Part shown: positions 1-8,997 of the stretch, piece after piece
Layout of the letters: every line of letters begins with the position of its first letter
Numbering within the stretch: the first letter of the stretch is position 1
NCBI GenBank assembly: GCA_020849535.1
Contig: JADLGB010000142.1
Location: 66,688-130,687, forward strand
Direction: 5' to 3'
DNA length: 64,000 bases
Source: Candidatus Hydrogenedentota bacterium
GTDB lineage: Bacteria > Hydrogenedentota > Hydrogenedentia > Hydrogenedentales > SLHB01
The notes under the pieces: model-generated
Database searches by the model: none
Told to the model about the DNA's origin: nothing
What the model saw: only the letters and a program-made list of their open reading frames with translations
Program-made: the position numbers and the translations under genes

Positions 1-52
1 TAATGCGCCCTTCAAAACCCTCGTAACGTTTTTTCTGGGTTGAGCCAGTCAT
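1..52 (-). CDS. mrdA: Penicillin-binding protein 2 (N-terminus only, partial)
   Basis: Only the first 17 codons lie in the window; the gene runs off the left edge. The reading frame opens with ATG at 52 and gives MTGSTQKKRYEGFEGRI, a short basic cytoplasmic tail like those that precede the membrane anchor of PBP2 transpeptidases. The start overlaps the mreD stop by one base (TGATG), implying translational coupling. In many bacteria mrdA follows mreBCD and makes the transpeptidase of the elongation complex. The identity rests mainly on this gene order; the visible peptide is too short to prove it. Confidence 0.55.
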   Translation of the reverse strand, partial: MTGSTQKKRYEGFEGRI

Positions 53-567
53 CAGGTCACCCCTCCATGCAGGGCCAGATTTCGATGACGAAACGAGCGG
101 TCGAGCAGGAAGAACAGGACCGGCGTGAAGAGCGCCGTGTAGAACGACTCCGGTACCACGCGCGCAACGATGTTGTGCATGGCCGCCAGCCCCGGGTCTT
201 GCACGTATTGGATGAAGATGGCGAGCAGCCCGCAGAGGATGCTGGCGCTGAACACCATGACCGCTTTCACCGCGGGGTGTTCCGTCACGAGGCGCGTGGC
301 GATGCGGCCGGCCGCGTAGCCCACCAGGACCAGCGTGAGCACGTGATGGCCGAGGACGGCGCTGCGGGCCACGTCCTGGAACACGCCGCCGAGGGCGCCC
401 GTCCACATGGCGCGCTCTTCGCCTTCGGCGATGGCGAAGTAAATGACCATGAGCAGCGTGAGGTTGGGGGTTACTTCCATCACGCTGATGGCCTTGAGCC
501 AGGTGGTCTCCACCAGGGCGGCCGCCATGACGGCCAAAGCCCAATAGAGATTCTTACGTACCATCAT
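52..567 (-). CDS. mreD: Rod shape-determining membrane protein MreD
   Basis: This 171-residue, strongly hydrophobic protein has about five membrane segments, as expected for MreD (usually 160-180 residues). MreD is an inner-membrane partner of MreC and of the RodA/PBP2 machinery that inserts peptidoglycan along the cell cylinder. It lies 10 bases after mreC and overlaps the next gene by one base, so it is an internal cistron of the mreBCD-mrdA operon. Two consecutive ATG codons (567 and 564) could both start it. The family assignment comes from hydrophobicity, size and operon position rather than strong motifs. Confidence 0.9.
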   Translation of the reverse strand: MMVRKNLYWALAVMAAALVETTWLKAISVMEVTPNLTLLMVIYFAIAEGEERAMWTGALGGVFQDVARSAVLGHHVLTLVLVGYAAGRIATRLVTEHPAVKAVMVFSASILCGLLAIFIQYVQDPGLAAMHNIVARVVPESFYTALFTPVLFFLLDRSFRHRNLALHGGVT

Positions 568-577
568 GTCCGTATGC

Positions 578-1600
578 CTATGGAGCGAAACGCTCCTGAA
601 TCGATCGGTTGTCGGGCATGGAGAAAGGCGCGCCCTTCTTCACATTGGCGGCCTTGCGTTGGGCCTCGTCCGGCGGAGGCAGAGGCATCTCGACGCCCGC
701 AGGTTTCGTTTCGCCCGCACGGCCCGTGAGTTCCTCCAGGGTGGGTTGTGCCCGCCGCACGAGAAACAATTCGTCGACACTGTAGGGGTCGGCGTAGGGC
801 TCCATGTCTGCCGCTTGGAACAGGGAGCCGCCCTTGTGGATCTCGATAATCTTTCCGATTGGATACTCGCTCGGGAAGATGCCGCTCCCGCTCGTCAGCA
901 CTTCGTCGCCCTCGCGGACGACGTGCTTGGTGTCGATGTACTCCATGCGGCAGATCGGGCTGTAGTCGCTGCCACTGCCGTGCACGGTCGCGCGCACGCG
1001 GCGGTCGCGGCCGATCATCGCGCCGATTTTGCACAGGTCGCTGTGGAGCGTCGCCACGTAGGCCAGCGTCGGTTCCACCTTGTACACGATGCCGATGACA
1101 CCGTCCTTGGTCATCGCGCACATGGCCTCTTCCACGCCGTGGATGCTGCCGCGATTGATGACCAGCACGCCGCGCGTCGTGGAGATGATACCCGCGGACA
1201 CCGGGTCTTCCGACAAGGGCAACACGGAGGCGGGCGTCAACTCGAGACGGGGCTGACTGCGCTGGAACACGAGCATCTCGCGCAACCGCGCGTTTTCGGC
1301 CTCCAGCGCATCACGGTCCGCGATCTGGGGGACCATGCTGGTGATAGCGCCGCGCAGTTGCTCGGCTTCCACGCGCGATGCGTTGTAGGCCACGACGAAG
1401 GACACAGCGTATTCGACGCGCAATTGGACCGCGGACATGACCTGCCAGAACGGGTAGGCCACGATGGAAACACCTTTGCTGACGGTGCGGGAAATGACGT
1501 TGCCCTTGGTGCCCGACGCGAGAGACGCCAGGGAGAGCAGCACCAGCACTACGAGAATGATGGTAGGCCGGTTCTCACTTATGCGGCGGGAAAGCAACAC
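578..1600 (-). CDS. mreC: Rod shape-determining protein MreC
   Basis: MreC is a periplasmic scaffold that links the MreB cytoskeleton to cell-wall synthases. The 340-residue product has the expected order: a short cytoplasmic tail, one membrane segment at about residues 13-30, a coiled-coil stretch near 75-112 (with ALEAENARLREML), then the double beta-barrel MreC domain with the typical GSGIFPSEYPIGKI segment near 240-255. The last 60 residues are a charged, proline-rich tail that varies in this family. The start is GTG at 1600, three bases after the mreB stop, so the two are translated together. Confidence 0.95.
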   Translation of the reverse strand: MLLSRRISENRPTIILVVLVLLSLASLASGTKGNVISRTVSKGVSIVAYPFWQVMSAVQLRVEYAVSFVVAYNASRVEAEQLRGAITSMVPQIADRDALEAENARLREMLVFQRSQPRLELTPASVLPLSEDPVSAGIISTTRGVLVINRGSIHGVEEAMCAMTKDGVIGIVYKVEPTLAYVATLHSDLCKIGAMIGRDRRVRATVHGSGSDYSPICRMEYIDTKHVVREGDEVLTSGSGIFPSEYPIGKIIEIHKGGSLFQAADMEPYADPYSVDELFLVRRAQPTLEELTGRAGETKPAGVEMPLPPPDEAQRKAANVKKGAPFSMPDNRSIQERFAP

Positions 1601-1603
1601 GGT

Positions 1604-2695
<1,092 letters not shown>

Positions 2696-2733
2696 TCAAA
2701 AGTACTTAGACTGACTCACACTAAGCCTGGAGG

Positions 2734-2762
2734 ATTATAGCAGAAGCGATCCGGAAATCCAA
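2734..2762 (-). promoter_or_regulatory. Promoter of the mreBCD operon
   Basis: Reading the minus strand, TTGGAT (2757-2762) is followed by exactly 17 bases and then TATAAT (2734-2739), a near-consensus vegetative promoter. Transcription would begin near 2727 and leave a leader of about 95 nucleotides before the mreB GTG. Confidence 0.65.
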
Positions 2763-2831
2763 TAAGAATCCAATTCTCCGCAACCCATACCACATATTGG
2801 GGTTGCGAGGGAGCGCCAATCCTCTCAATAC

Positions 2832-3929
2832 CTACAAGAATTGCAGGAACTTGTGGTTGGCCTTTGGAAGCGCGTAACGCCCGAAATGTGCGCGCGATAC
2901 CCATTTGACCTCGACATGCTCTCTGGCAGAGGGTGTCTCGCCTTCCGGGATCGAGCAGGCGTACACATTCAAGGTGACCTTGAAGTGCGAGTAGGTGTGC
3001 GTCACGGCCGCAAGGCGAGCGCCTGGCGCGATCCTCACTCCGAACGATCCGCGCAAGATGCGTCGTAGCGCATGCCCATGTGTTTCACCCGCGTGAACCT
3101 CGCCCGAAGGAAACTCCCACAGGCCCCCCAGCAGCCCACTCGCGGGACGCTTCGCCAGCAGGAAACGGCCGCGTCGTGCGATAACGGCCACCACGTGCTC
3201 CTTTTGTGGGGTGGCGCGCTTCGGCGTCCGGATGGGTCTCGCCTCTTGAACCCCCAGCTCGCGCGCGTCGCAACAACGGCGTATCGGACACATCTCGCAT
3301 AACGGTTTCCGCGGCGTGCATACGCGGGCACCCAGTTCCATCATGGCTTGATTGAAGTCGCCGGGGGCCTTCGCAGGCACCAGCGACTCGGCCAACTCCC
3401 ACAGAATCGTGCGCGTGGATGGTGAGTCGGTTGAGTCTTCGATGTTGTATACGCGCGACAACACGCGGATGACATTGCCATCAAGGACGGCCACCTGTTC
3501 TCCGAGCGCAATACTGGCGATGGCTCCCGCGGTGTAGCGGCCCACACCGGGCAGGGTTTGCCATTCCTCCGCGGTGGCGGGGAAGTGCCCGCCTCGTTCG
3601 TGCGCGATGATTCGGGCCGCCCGATGGAGGTTGCGCGCGCGGCTGTAGTATCCCAGACCTTCCCACAGTTTCAGGACGTGGTCTTCTTTAGCTGCAGCAA
3701 GGGCATGCACATCGGGAAAAGCAGTAAGAAACCGGTCGAAATACGGCGTGCCCTGATCGACGCGGGTTTGTTGCAGCACGATCTCGGAGACCCACACCGC
3801 GTAGGGATCGCGCGTCCGCCGCCAGGGCAGGTCGCGTGCCTCCCTGCGGAACCACGCCAAAAGGGAACGATGTAGAGCCGTCCGTTTATTGCTTCTCTTT
3901 GAGAGTCCGGTGCCTGGTGGACGGGCCAT
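2832..3929 (-). CDS. mutY: A/G-specific adenine DNA glycosylase MutY
   Basis: MutY removes adenine mispaired with 8-oxoguanine or guanine, preventing G:C to T:A transversions. The product has a helix-hairpin-helix-GPD glycosylase domain with LPWRRTRDPY, the catalytic glutamate in SEIVLQQTRV, the hairpin LPGVGRYTAGA and the catalytic aspartate in PGDFNQAMMELG. An iron-sulfur loop follows with spacing C-x6-C-x2-C-x5-C, and then a C-terminal NUDIX-like lesion-recognition domain (LLGGLWEFPSGE). The frame stays open to 4016, but those extra residues are encoded by a palindromic intergenic repeat (3935-4023), so ATG 3929 (365 residues) is the likelier start; the ribosome site is weak. Confidence 0.93.
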   Translation of the reverse strand: MARPPGTGLSKRSNKRTALHRSLLAWFRREARDLPWRRTRDPYAVWVSEIVLQQTRVDQGTPYFDRFLTAFPDVHALAAAKEDHVLKLWEGLGYYSRARNLHRAARIIAHERGGHFPATAEEWQTLPGVGRYTAGAIASIALGEQVAVLDGNVIRVLSRVYNIEDSTDSPSTRTILWELAESLVPAKAPGDFNQAMMELGARVCTPRKPLCEMCPIRRCCDARELGVQEARPIRTPKRATPQKEHVVAVIARRGRFLLAKRPASGLLGGLWEFPSGEVHAGETHGHALRRILRGSFGVRIAPGARLAAVTHTYSHFKVTLNVYACSIPEGETPSAREHVEVKWVSRAHFGRYALPKANHKFLQFL

Positions 3930-3934
3930 CGGTG

Positions 3935-4023
3935 AGGTGGCATGGCCTTCCAGGCCATGGTGCTGAGACTTCACAGGCAACCAACCAGCACGAAGATTCA
4001 TGGCCTGGAAGGCCATGCCACCT
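3935..4023. repeat. Inverted repeat, GGCATGGCC palindrome family
   Basis: Two 25-base arms, 3935-3959 and 3999-4023, are exact inverted copies (AGGTGGCATGGCC... against ...GGCCATGCCACCT). Each arm also contains the palindrome CATGGCCT-AGGCCATG. The 39-base loop has no gene. The element sits between mutY and the upstream lipoprotein gene and artificially lengthens the mutY frame. A related arm (GAGGTGGCATGGGC) recurs near 53407. Confidence 0.8.
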
Positions 4024-4036
4024 CAACTGGGAACCT

Positions 4037-4987
4037 TCATTCATTGAGGTACTTCGCGACTTCATTCAGCACGTCCGCACGATCCACCCACGGCTTGTAG
4101 ACGGCGCGCATGGTGAGAGTGTAGGTTTCCCCAATCTTCCAATCGGGGATCACGAGTTGAAAATCCCACGCCGGATTGGTGTCGTCTTCGGCTTGCGTGT
4201 TGCCGCCGCCGCTCGGCGAATGGGCGAAGCGCAGGTACGGATTCGGCTTGAAGATGTAAATGAGCACCATGTCGCGCACGCGCCCATAGTAGAACGGTGC
4301 TGAAAACCGGTACGGCGAAAGTGAATTGAAGAGCGTGTCCGCCTCGGGCGGGTACTGCAGTTCCGCGGCATCGCCCTGCCAGCGGATCGTACTGTGGACG
4401 CCGTGTTTCTGCGTGCATACCTGTGCCCAGCGGGGCTTCTCGAGGGTAGAGTCGCCCTGAAGGAAGTAGATGCTCTTGTCATGCGGCGCGTTGATATAGG
4501 AGGCCCAGAACACGCCCATGAACCCGCCCTGGAATGCGTCTTTGCGCGGGATGCACCGATAGGACATGTCGATGTAGTGGGGCTCCTTCAACTCAAAGGT
4601 CGTCCAGCTTTCGACGCCGTATACAGGGGTCGCGGGCTGGTGAAGCTCGGCGGTCGTGTCATTGACCTTGCGGAACTCCATCGGCGCGTGGCGCGGTTCA
4701 AAGAAGACGGAGGCCTCGGGGCTGCGCGGGCGCGCGTCAAAATAGTGTTCGAGGTTGAGTCCGGCGTACAGGGGCACGTATGGCGTGATGCGTTCGTCCG
4801 GCGACGTGATGCGGAACACGCCGTTGTAGCCGGAGCGGTGTTCTCCGTCCGCGGCATTGTTGCCAATCACGCACTGCAATCCCGACACGCGGAACGTGGC
4901 GAAATCGGCCGAGGCCGGCAAGTCTTGAACTGTTGCACACCCCATCACGACCACTCCCATCGCGACAGCCGTTGCTAGTGCTCGCAT
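4037..4987 (-). CDS. Putative exported lipoprotein of unknown function
   Basis: The 316-residue product starts with a lipoprotein signal peptide; the lipobox ends at Cys17 (VVVMGC). The remainder is rich in aromatic residues and beta-strand-like segments, with FRITSPDERITPY near 60-75 and a phrase such as YINAPHDKSIYF, and reads like an all-beta exported domain. I do not recognise a named family; similar exported proteins in carbohydrate-degrading bacteria are often unnamed. The frame opens at 5002, but GGAGGAG lies seven bases before ATG 4987, so that is the better start. It follows the DUF1080 gene by 45 bases on the same strand and may be co-transcribed with it. Confidence 0.75.
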   Translation of the reverse strand: MRALATAVAMGVVVMGCATVQDLPASADFATFRVSGLQCVIGNNAADGEHRSGYNGVFRITSPDERITPYVPLYAGLNLEHYFDARPRSPEASVFFEPRHAPMEFRKVNDTTAELHQPATPVYGVESWTTFELKEPHYIDMSYRCIPRKDAFQGGFMGVFWASYINAPHDKSIYFLQGDSTLEKPRWAQVCTQKHGVHSTIRWQGDAAELQYPPEADTLFNSLSPYRFSAPFYYGRVRDMVLIYIFKPNPYLRFAHSPSGGGNTQAEDDTNPAWDFQLVIPDWKIGETYTLTMRAVYKPWVDRADVLNEVAKYLNE

Positions 4988-5032
4988 GACGAACTCCTCC
5001 ACAAACGTTGGTGCGGGGCAACTCCGCCGGCG

Positions 5033-6331
5033 TTACGGCAGAGGCTTGATCTTGATGTTGCGATACATGACGGAATCGTTATGCTCGGTCAACACGATAA
5101 AGCCTTCGGAGAGGCGTGGGCGAAGCTCTTCATTCTCGGCGAAGTTCACGTCTTGCACCGTCACGCCGTTCAACACGTATTTCACGTGAGGCCACTCGAT
5201 GACAACTTCCGATGCGTTCCACTCGCCCACCTTGTTGCTCGCATTGACCGAAGGAGCGAGCACGTCGTAGATGGATCCGGTGCTGTTCTTGTTCGGTTCT
5301 TCGCCGTAATCGCCGAGCATCTGGTACTCGAAGCCTATGCGCGAGGACCGGCCCACGCGCGGCGCGTGAATGTGAACGCCGTTGTTGCCGGGTTCGGGAA
5401 GACGCCATTCCCAGCGCAGGATGAAATTACCGTACCGGTCTATCGTGCGCACGCCCAGCGAACCCGCGGACACGCGTTCGAGGATACCGTCATGGACTTG
5501 CCAGGCATCCTTCTTGTCGCCGAGGACGGTCCATCCATTGAGGGTTTTGCCGTCAAACAGGGCGATCCAACCATCTGCCCGTTCTTCGGGCGTCAGACTC
5601 GAGTTGTCAGGTGTCCAGGGATAGTGCTCGGGGATCAACGCACTGGCGGCGTCCAGGATTTCGTAACTCTCTTCGCCTTCGGGCAGGATGAAGTGGGCTT
5701 GTTCGGCCAGTTCCACGGGCACCGCGCCAAGCAGCAACGCAGGGCGTTTCCGCTCGCCCGGAACCGGTTGTGTCACCACCTGCAGGTCGCCGTCTTCCGG
5801 CGATGCGACGGCGAGATTGACTGTGCGACGCTTGAATTCGCGGGCCAGGCGTTTCGCGTTGCTGCCCTCCAGAAGAAAGAGCACATCGCGATCGTTTTTC
5901 AAGAGACGGGCGCAGGTCTTCGCGGCCTCGAGCCGGCCCCGTTCGGAAGAGGGCGCATGCGGCCCGAATACCCGCACGACGGTGATCATGTTGCGCGCGG
6001 CGGCCAAGTCGCGCACTTGGCGCATGGCCGAAAGCGCGTCCGATGAAATGTTGCCGCCGGACTCGTTGAATCCGTGGAGGTCGAAGCAGGCGCTGTTGCC
6101 TCCGACCTTGGCGATGGCATTCAAGGCGTGTGCGACATCGACGGCGGTGGTGCCCGGCTTGCCCAGATCGGGCGCATAGATGGCCCGAACCGTGATCTCG
6201 TTGGGGCCCCGCTTCAGCTTTCCCCCATCGACGTCCAAGACATTCTTGGCGTCTTGAGCCCACACGGAAGCGGAAGCGCACAACGTCACGAGGGCGAAAC
6301 ACACAGCGAATCGGCGAGTTACGGGGTCCAC
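5033..6331 (-). CDS. Secreted DUF1080 (3-keto-disaccharide hydrolase family) protein with N-terminal glycosidase-like region
   Basis: The C-terminal half (about residues 250-432) is a DUF1080 concanavalin-like domain: GWIALFDGKTLNGWTV, FILRWEWRLPEPGNNGVHIH and the closing GFIVLTEHNDSVMYRNIKI are typical. Members cleave 3-keto-glycosides or bind glycans. The N-terminal half (about 30-240) looks like a fragment of a TIM-barrel glycosidase (ACFDLHGFNESGG, ISSDALSAMRQVRDLA, ITVVRVFGPH). A signal peptide ending ASVWAQ predicts export. The frame is open to 6355, but GGAGGAG lies nine bases before GTG 6331, so that start is preferred (432 residues). The catalytic capability of the N-terminal part is uncertain. 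Confidence 0.87.
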   Translation of the reverse strand: MDPVTRRFAVCFALVTLCASASVWAQDAKNVLDVDGGKLKRGPNEITVRAIYAPDLGKPGTTAVDVAHALNAIAKVGGNSACFDLHGFNESGGNISSDALSAMRQVRDLAAARNMITVVRVFGPHAPSSERGRLEAAKTCARLLKNDRDVLFLLEGSNAKRLAREFKRRTVNLAVASPEDGDLQVVTQPVPGERKRPALLLGAVPVELAEQAHFILPEGEESYEILDAASALIPEHYPWTPDNSSLTPEERADGWIALFDGKTLNGWTVLGDKKDAWQVHDGILERVSAGSLGVRTIDRYGNFILRWEWRLPEPGNNGVHIHAPRVGRSSRIGFEYQMLGDYGEEPNKNSTGSIYDVLAPSVNASNKVGEWNASEVVIEWPHVKYVLNGVTVQDVNFAENEELRPRLSEGFIVLTEHNDSVMYRNIKIKPLP

Positions 6332-6433
6332 GGCTGGTCTCCTCCCATGTTGCACCGCGAGCGGTTTGCACGCGACTCTAGCAAATTCAGGGGGTTACCC
6401 GCCACTGCACTTGCCGGAACCGGCGCACCGCTC

Positions 6434-7327
6434 CTACTTTTCCGGCGACTCGCTGCTGCGCCAGTAGGTTTCGTGGGGGATCCGGAGCGAGTCGAGGGGC
6501 ACATCCACGCCGGTCAGGGTCCATGGGGCGGGTGGATCGTAATCGTAGGGCACCTCGTCGCGCGATACGTACGGCGCGGCACGCCGCCGTGCGATGCAGT
6601 TCACCAACACACGCTGCTTCAGGGGGATGTACTCGGGCGTGTGGGGACCCAACTCCGCCTCGACGCGCGCGGGACGAAATTCGTAGTACAACACGCGCCG
6701 GGTCTTCGGCGTGTGATTCGCACGGGAGCCGTGCAAGAGCAAGACGTGGTGAAACGCCACATCGCCGGGATCCATCAGTAGGGGCGTCGCGCCGTCCGTG
6801 CTGAATACGGGCCGCGCGACGATCTGGTCCACGTCGCTTTGTTTCCACTGGTGACTGCCGGGCAGCACCCACAGGCAGGTGTCCTGGTCCGCGCGATCGA
6901 GGTAGAAAGCCACCGTGAAGATGGGCGCGTCACCCACGTGGAAGTGCGACGCGTCGCGGTGCCAGGGTACCTCCACGCCTTCCGCCGGCAACTTCGCAAC
7001 GAGCGAGTCCCAGGTGGGGATGAAGTCTTTGCCGATCAACCGCTCGACCGAACGCAGGATATACGGATGGCCCAGGAGAACCTTACACGCGTCGGACTTA
7101 TCGACCACGTATTCGATGCGTCGCAGGACGCGCTTGCCGGTCTTGTCGCCCGTGCCGTAGAGGAAGTCGGGATCGGCGTGGACCCCGAGCTTGCCGTATT
7201 CGGTCAGGTTATCCACCCCCTGGCGCAGGCGCGAGAACTCCTCGCTGTGCAGAAAGCCGCGGAGAATCAAATAGCCATTGGCGCGGAAGAACGCGGCCTG
7301 TGCGTCCGTAATTGCGAGATTCGGCAT
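6434..7327 (-). CDS. Phytanoyl-CoA dioxygenase (PhyH) family protein
   Basis: This is a non-haem Fe(II)/2-oxoglutarate dioxygenase. The double-stranded beta-helix shows the HxD iron pair (His123-Arg-Asp125 in PWHRDASHFH), the distal histidine region (LLLHGSRANHTPKTRR, His199) and a 2-oxoglutarate-binding arginine near 210. The substrate cannot be told from sequence. ATG 7327 is preferred over the GTG nine bases earlier because AGGAGG sits nine bases before ATG but directly abuts GTG. It follows the SolA-like oxidase gene by 18 bases on the same strand, suggesting a joint catabolic or tailoring role for a small amine or acid. Confidence 0.88.
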   Translation of the reverse strand: MPNLAITDAQAAFFRANGYLILRGFLHSEEFSRLRQGVDNLTEYGKLGVHADPDFLYGTGDKTGKRVLRRIEYVVDKSDACKVLLGHPYILRSVERLIGKDFIPTWDSLVAKLPAEGVEVPWHRDASHFHVGDAPIFTVAFYLDRADQDTCLWVLPGSHQWKQSDVDQIVARPVFSTDGATPLLMDPGDVAFHHVLLLHGSRANHTPKTRRVLYYEFRPARVEAELGPHTPEYIPLKQRVLVNCIARRRAAPYVSRDEVPYDYDPPAPWTLTGVDVPLDSLRIPHETYWRSSESPEK

Positions 7328-7345
7328 GGCAGTCACCCTCCTTGG

Positions 7346-8500
7346 TCAGGTCGAAGAGCGCAACGTGGGCGCGAAACGATCCAATCCCAGAAACTCGATG
7401 GGATGCATGGTCGTTCCGTCGATGGAGAGATCCGCGAGAATCTCTCCGATGACCGGCGCGAACTTGAACCCGTGCCCCGAAAAGCCGCCCGCGATGATGG
7501 TGTTCTCGTGACGCGGATGTTTCCCGAGCAGGAAATGATGGTCGGGCGTCATCGAATACATGCATACGCCGAAATGGGTGCGGCGGGGTTCCAAGGCGGG
7601 AAACACCTCGCCCAGGAATTGCAGCACCTTCGTTTCATCTTCGGGTTCGAGTCCGCGGTTCAGGTGATCCGGATCCTCCACAGGATCGCCGCCCGTATGC
7701 TCGGCGACCTTCACGCCCAATTGCGAGAACGCCGGAAAGCCGTAGAAGCCCCCATTGTCCGTATTGAAGTAGAAACATGGGAACGAGGGATCGCGGAACA
7801 CGCCCATGTTGGGCGAATCGTACCAGAGTTGAACCTTGCGCAGGATGCTGATCGGCACGCCCAATTCCGCGAACGCAGATGCCGCCCAAGGCCCCACGGT
7901 GAGGACAAGCTTGTCGGCCCCGATCGTGCGCTGGTGCGTCGTCACGGACACACCCACCCCGTTGGATTGCCACGCCATGGCATCCTCGTGAATGAGCAAA
8001 TCCGCGCCATTCACCTGGGCCAACGAGATGAACTGCTCCACCGATGCCTCCGCAAGGACGTAACCGCCCTCCGGATCGTGATACACCGTGTGCCCCTCGG
8101 GAAAACGAAACTGCGGATACTCCTTCGCAGCGGCATCCGAATCCATGCGCCGGTGCGGAAGATGATGGGTCCCGTAACAGGACTCGAGACCCCGGACCAT
8201 GGTGGACTCCGGCATTCCAGACAGGAGCAGTCCGCACTTGACGAACAACTCTTGCCCGGATTCCTCCTCCAGGGTCTCCCACAGCGCATAGGAACGCTCC
8301 AAGAGCGGGATGTAGTCGGGATGTTCGAAATACGCCTTGCGGACCATCCGGCAACTGCCGTGCGAACACCCGAATTCGTGCCCGATGCCGTGCCGTTCGA
8401 TGCCGCAGACCCGCGCCCCCCGCTTCGCAAGATGGTACAAGGCGGCGCTGCCCATGGCCCCCAAACCAAGGACGATCACGTCATATCTCGAGTCGGTCAT
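7346..8500 (-). CDS. FAD-dependent sarcosine/N-methyl-amino-acid oxidase (SolA/MSOX-like)
   Basis: The 384-residue enzyme begins with a Rossmann dinucleotide motif (DVIVLGLGAMGSAA) and continues with the monomeric sarcosine oxidase pattern: GIGHEFGCSHGSCRMVRKAY, a WYDSP-like substrate region, and a cysteine in GVCMYSMTPDHHF that matches the residue covalently binding FAD in this family. It would oxidise a secondary amine such as sarcosine or N-methyltryptophan, releasing hydrogen peroxide. The open frame extends to 8728, but AAGGAG is seven bases before ATG 8500. The PhyH gene follows after 18 bases. Confidence 0.9.
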   Translation of the reverse strand: MTDSRYDVIVLGLGAMGSAALYHLAKRGARVCGIERHGIGHEFGCSHGSCRMVRKAYFEHPDYIPLLERSYALWETLEEESGQELFVKCGLLLSGMPESTMVRGLESCYGTHHLPHRRMDSDAAAKEYPQFRFPEGHTVYHDPEGGYVLAEASVEQFISLAQVNGADLLIHEDAMAWQSNGVGVSVTTHQRTIGADKLVLTVGPWAASAFAELGVPISILRKVQLWYDSPNMGVFRDPSFPCFYFNTDNGGFYGFPAFSQLGVKVAEHTGGDPVEDPDHLNRGLEPEDETKVLQFLGEVFPALEPRRTHFGVCMYSMTPDHHFLLGKHPRHENTIIAGGFSGHGFKFAPVIGEILADLSIDGTTMHPIEFLGLDRFAPTLRSST

Positions 8501-8756
8501 GGCACGGCTCCTTCTTGATCGTCTCCCCGGCACCCTCCAGCATAGCAGATGAAGCGGCCGGAAAGAGAGCCACGCCCCACTCCGGGAAGGCCTTTCGGCA
8601 GACGTCGCGACGGTACGCACAGGACGAACAGCGCCCGGAGGCGGAACACGCTCGATACGATAAGGAACAGCATGAAAACGACTTGTGGGGGAAGAGCGAA
8701 TGGGTGAAAAGTGGAATCGATCCCCCATGTTATGCTACGCTTTCCTTTCGACAAAC

Positions 8757-8833
8757 GCCGGTGTAGCTCAGCTGGTTAGAGCAGTGGAATCATAATCCAC
8801 GTGTCCGCGGTTCGAATCCGTGCACCGGCACCA
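8757..8833 (+). tRNA. tRNA with CAT anticodon (Met elongator or Ile-lysidine type)
   Basis: A 77-nucleotide cloverleaf: acceptor stem GCCGGTG/CACCGGC, D-arm with AGCTCAGCTGGTTAGAGC, anticodon stem GTGGA/TCCAC around loop ATCATAA (anticodon CAT), T-loop TTCGAAT and a genome-encoded CCA at 8831-8833. The paired G1-C72 and absence of three G-C pairs at the base of the anticodon stem argue against the initiator. CAT can mean elongator methionine or, with lysidine, isoleucine for ATA; I cannot separate the two. Confidence 0.95.
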
Positions 8834-8845
8834 TCTAACCCATTC

Positions 8846-8888
8846 GCGGCCAGCCGCTTCGACCAGAAGCCCGCTGGCCGCTTTTGTG
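8846..8888 (+). terminator. Intrinsic terminator after the tRNA gene
   Basis: Nine-base arms GCGGCCAGC (8846-8854) and GCTGGCCGC (8873-8881) pair perfectly and are followed at once by TTTTGTGTT. This is a standard rho-independent terminator 13 bases after the tRNA CCA. Confidence 0.85.
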
Positions 8889-8997
8889 TTTCTGCCCGCC
8901 ATACCGATGACAAAAGCTCGGGCAGGATCTCCTTGCTCATTGTTCGGAGCCTTTTACAGAGCCAGACCGCGCTTCCAGCGCTCGCGCGGCGGCGACG

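Noticed and set aside
8757-8833. Initiator tRNA-fMet
   Set aside because: The acceptor stem starts with a paired G-C and the anticodon stem lacks the three G-C pairs typical of initiator tRNA.
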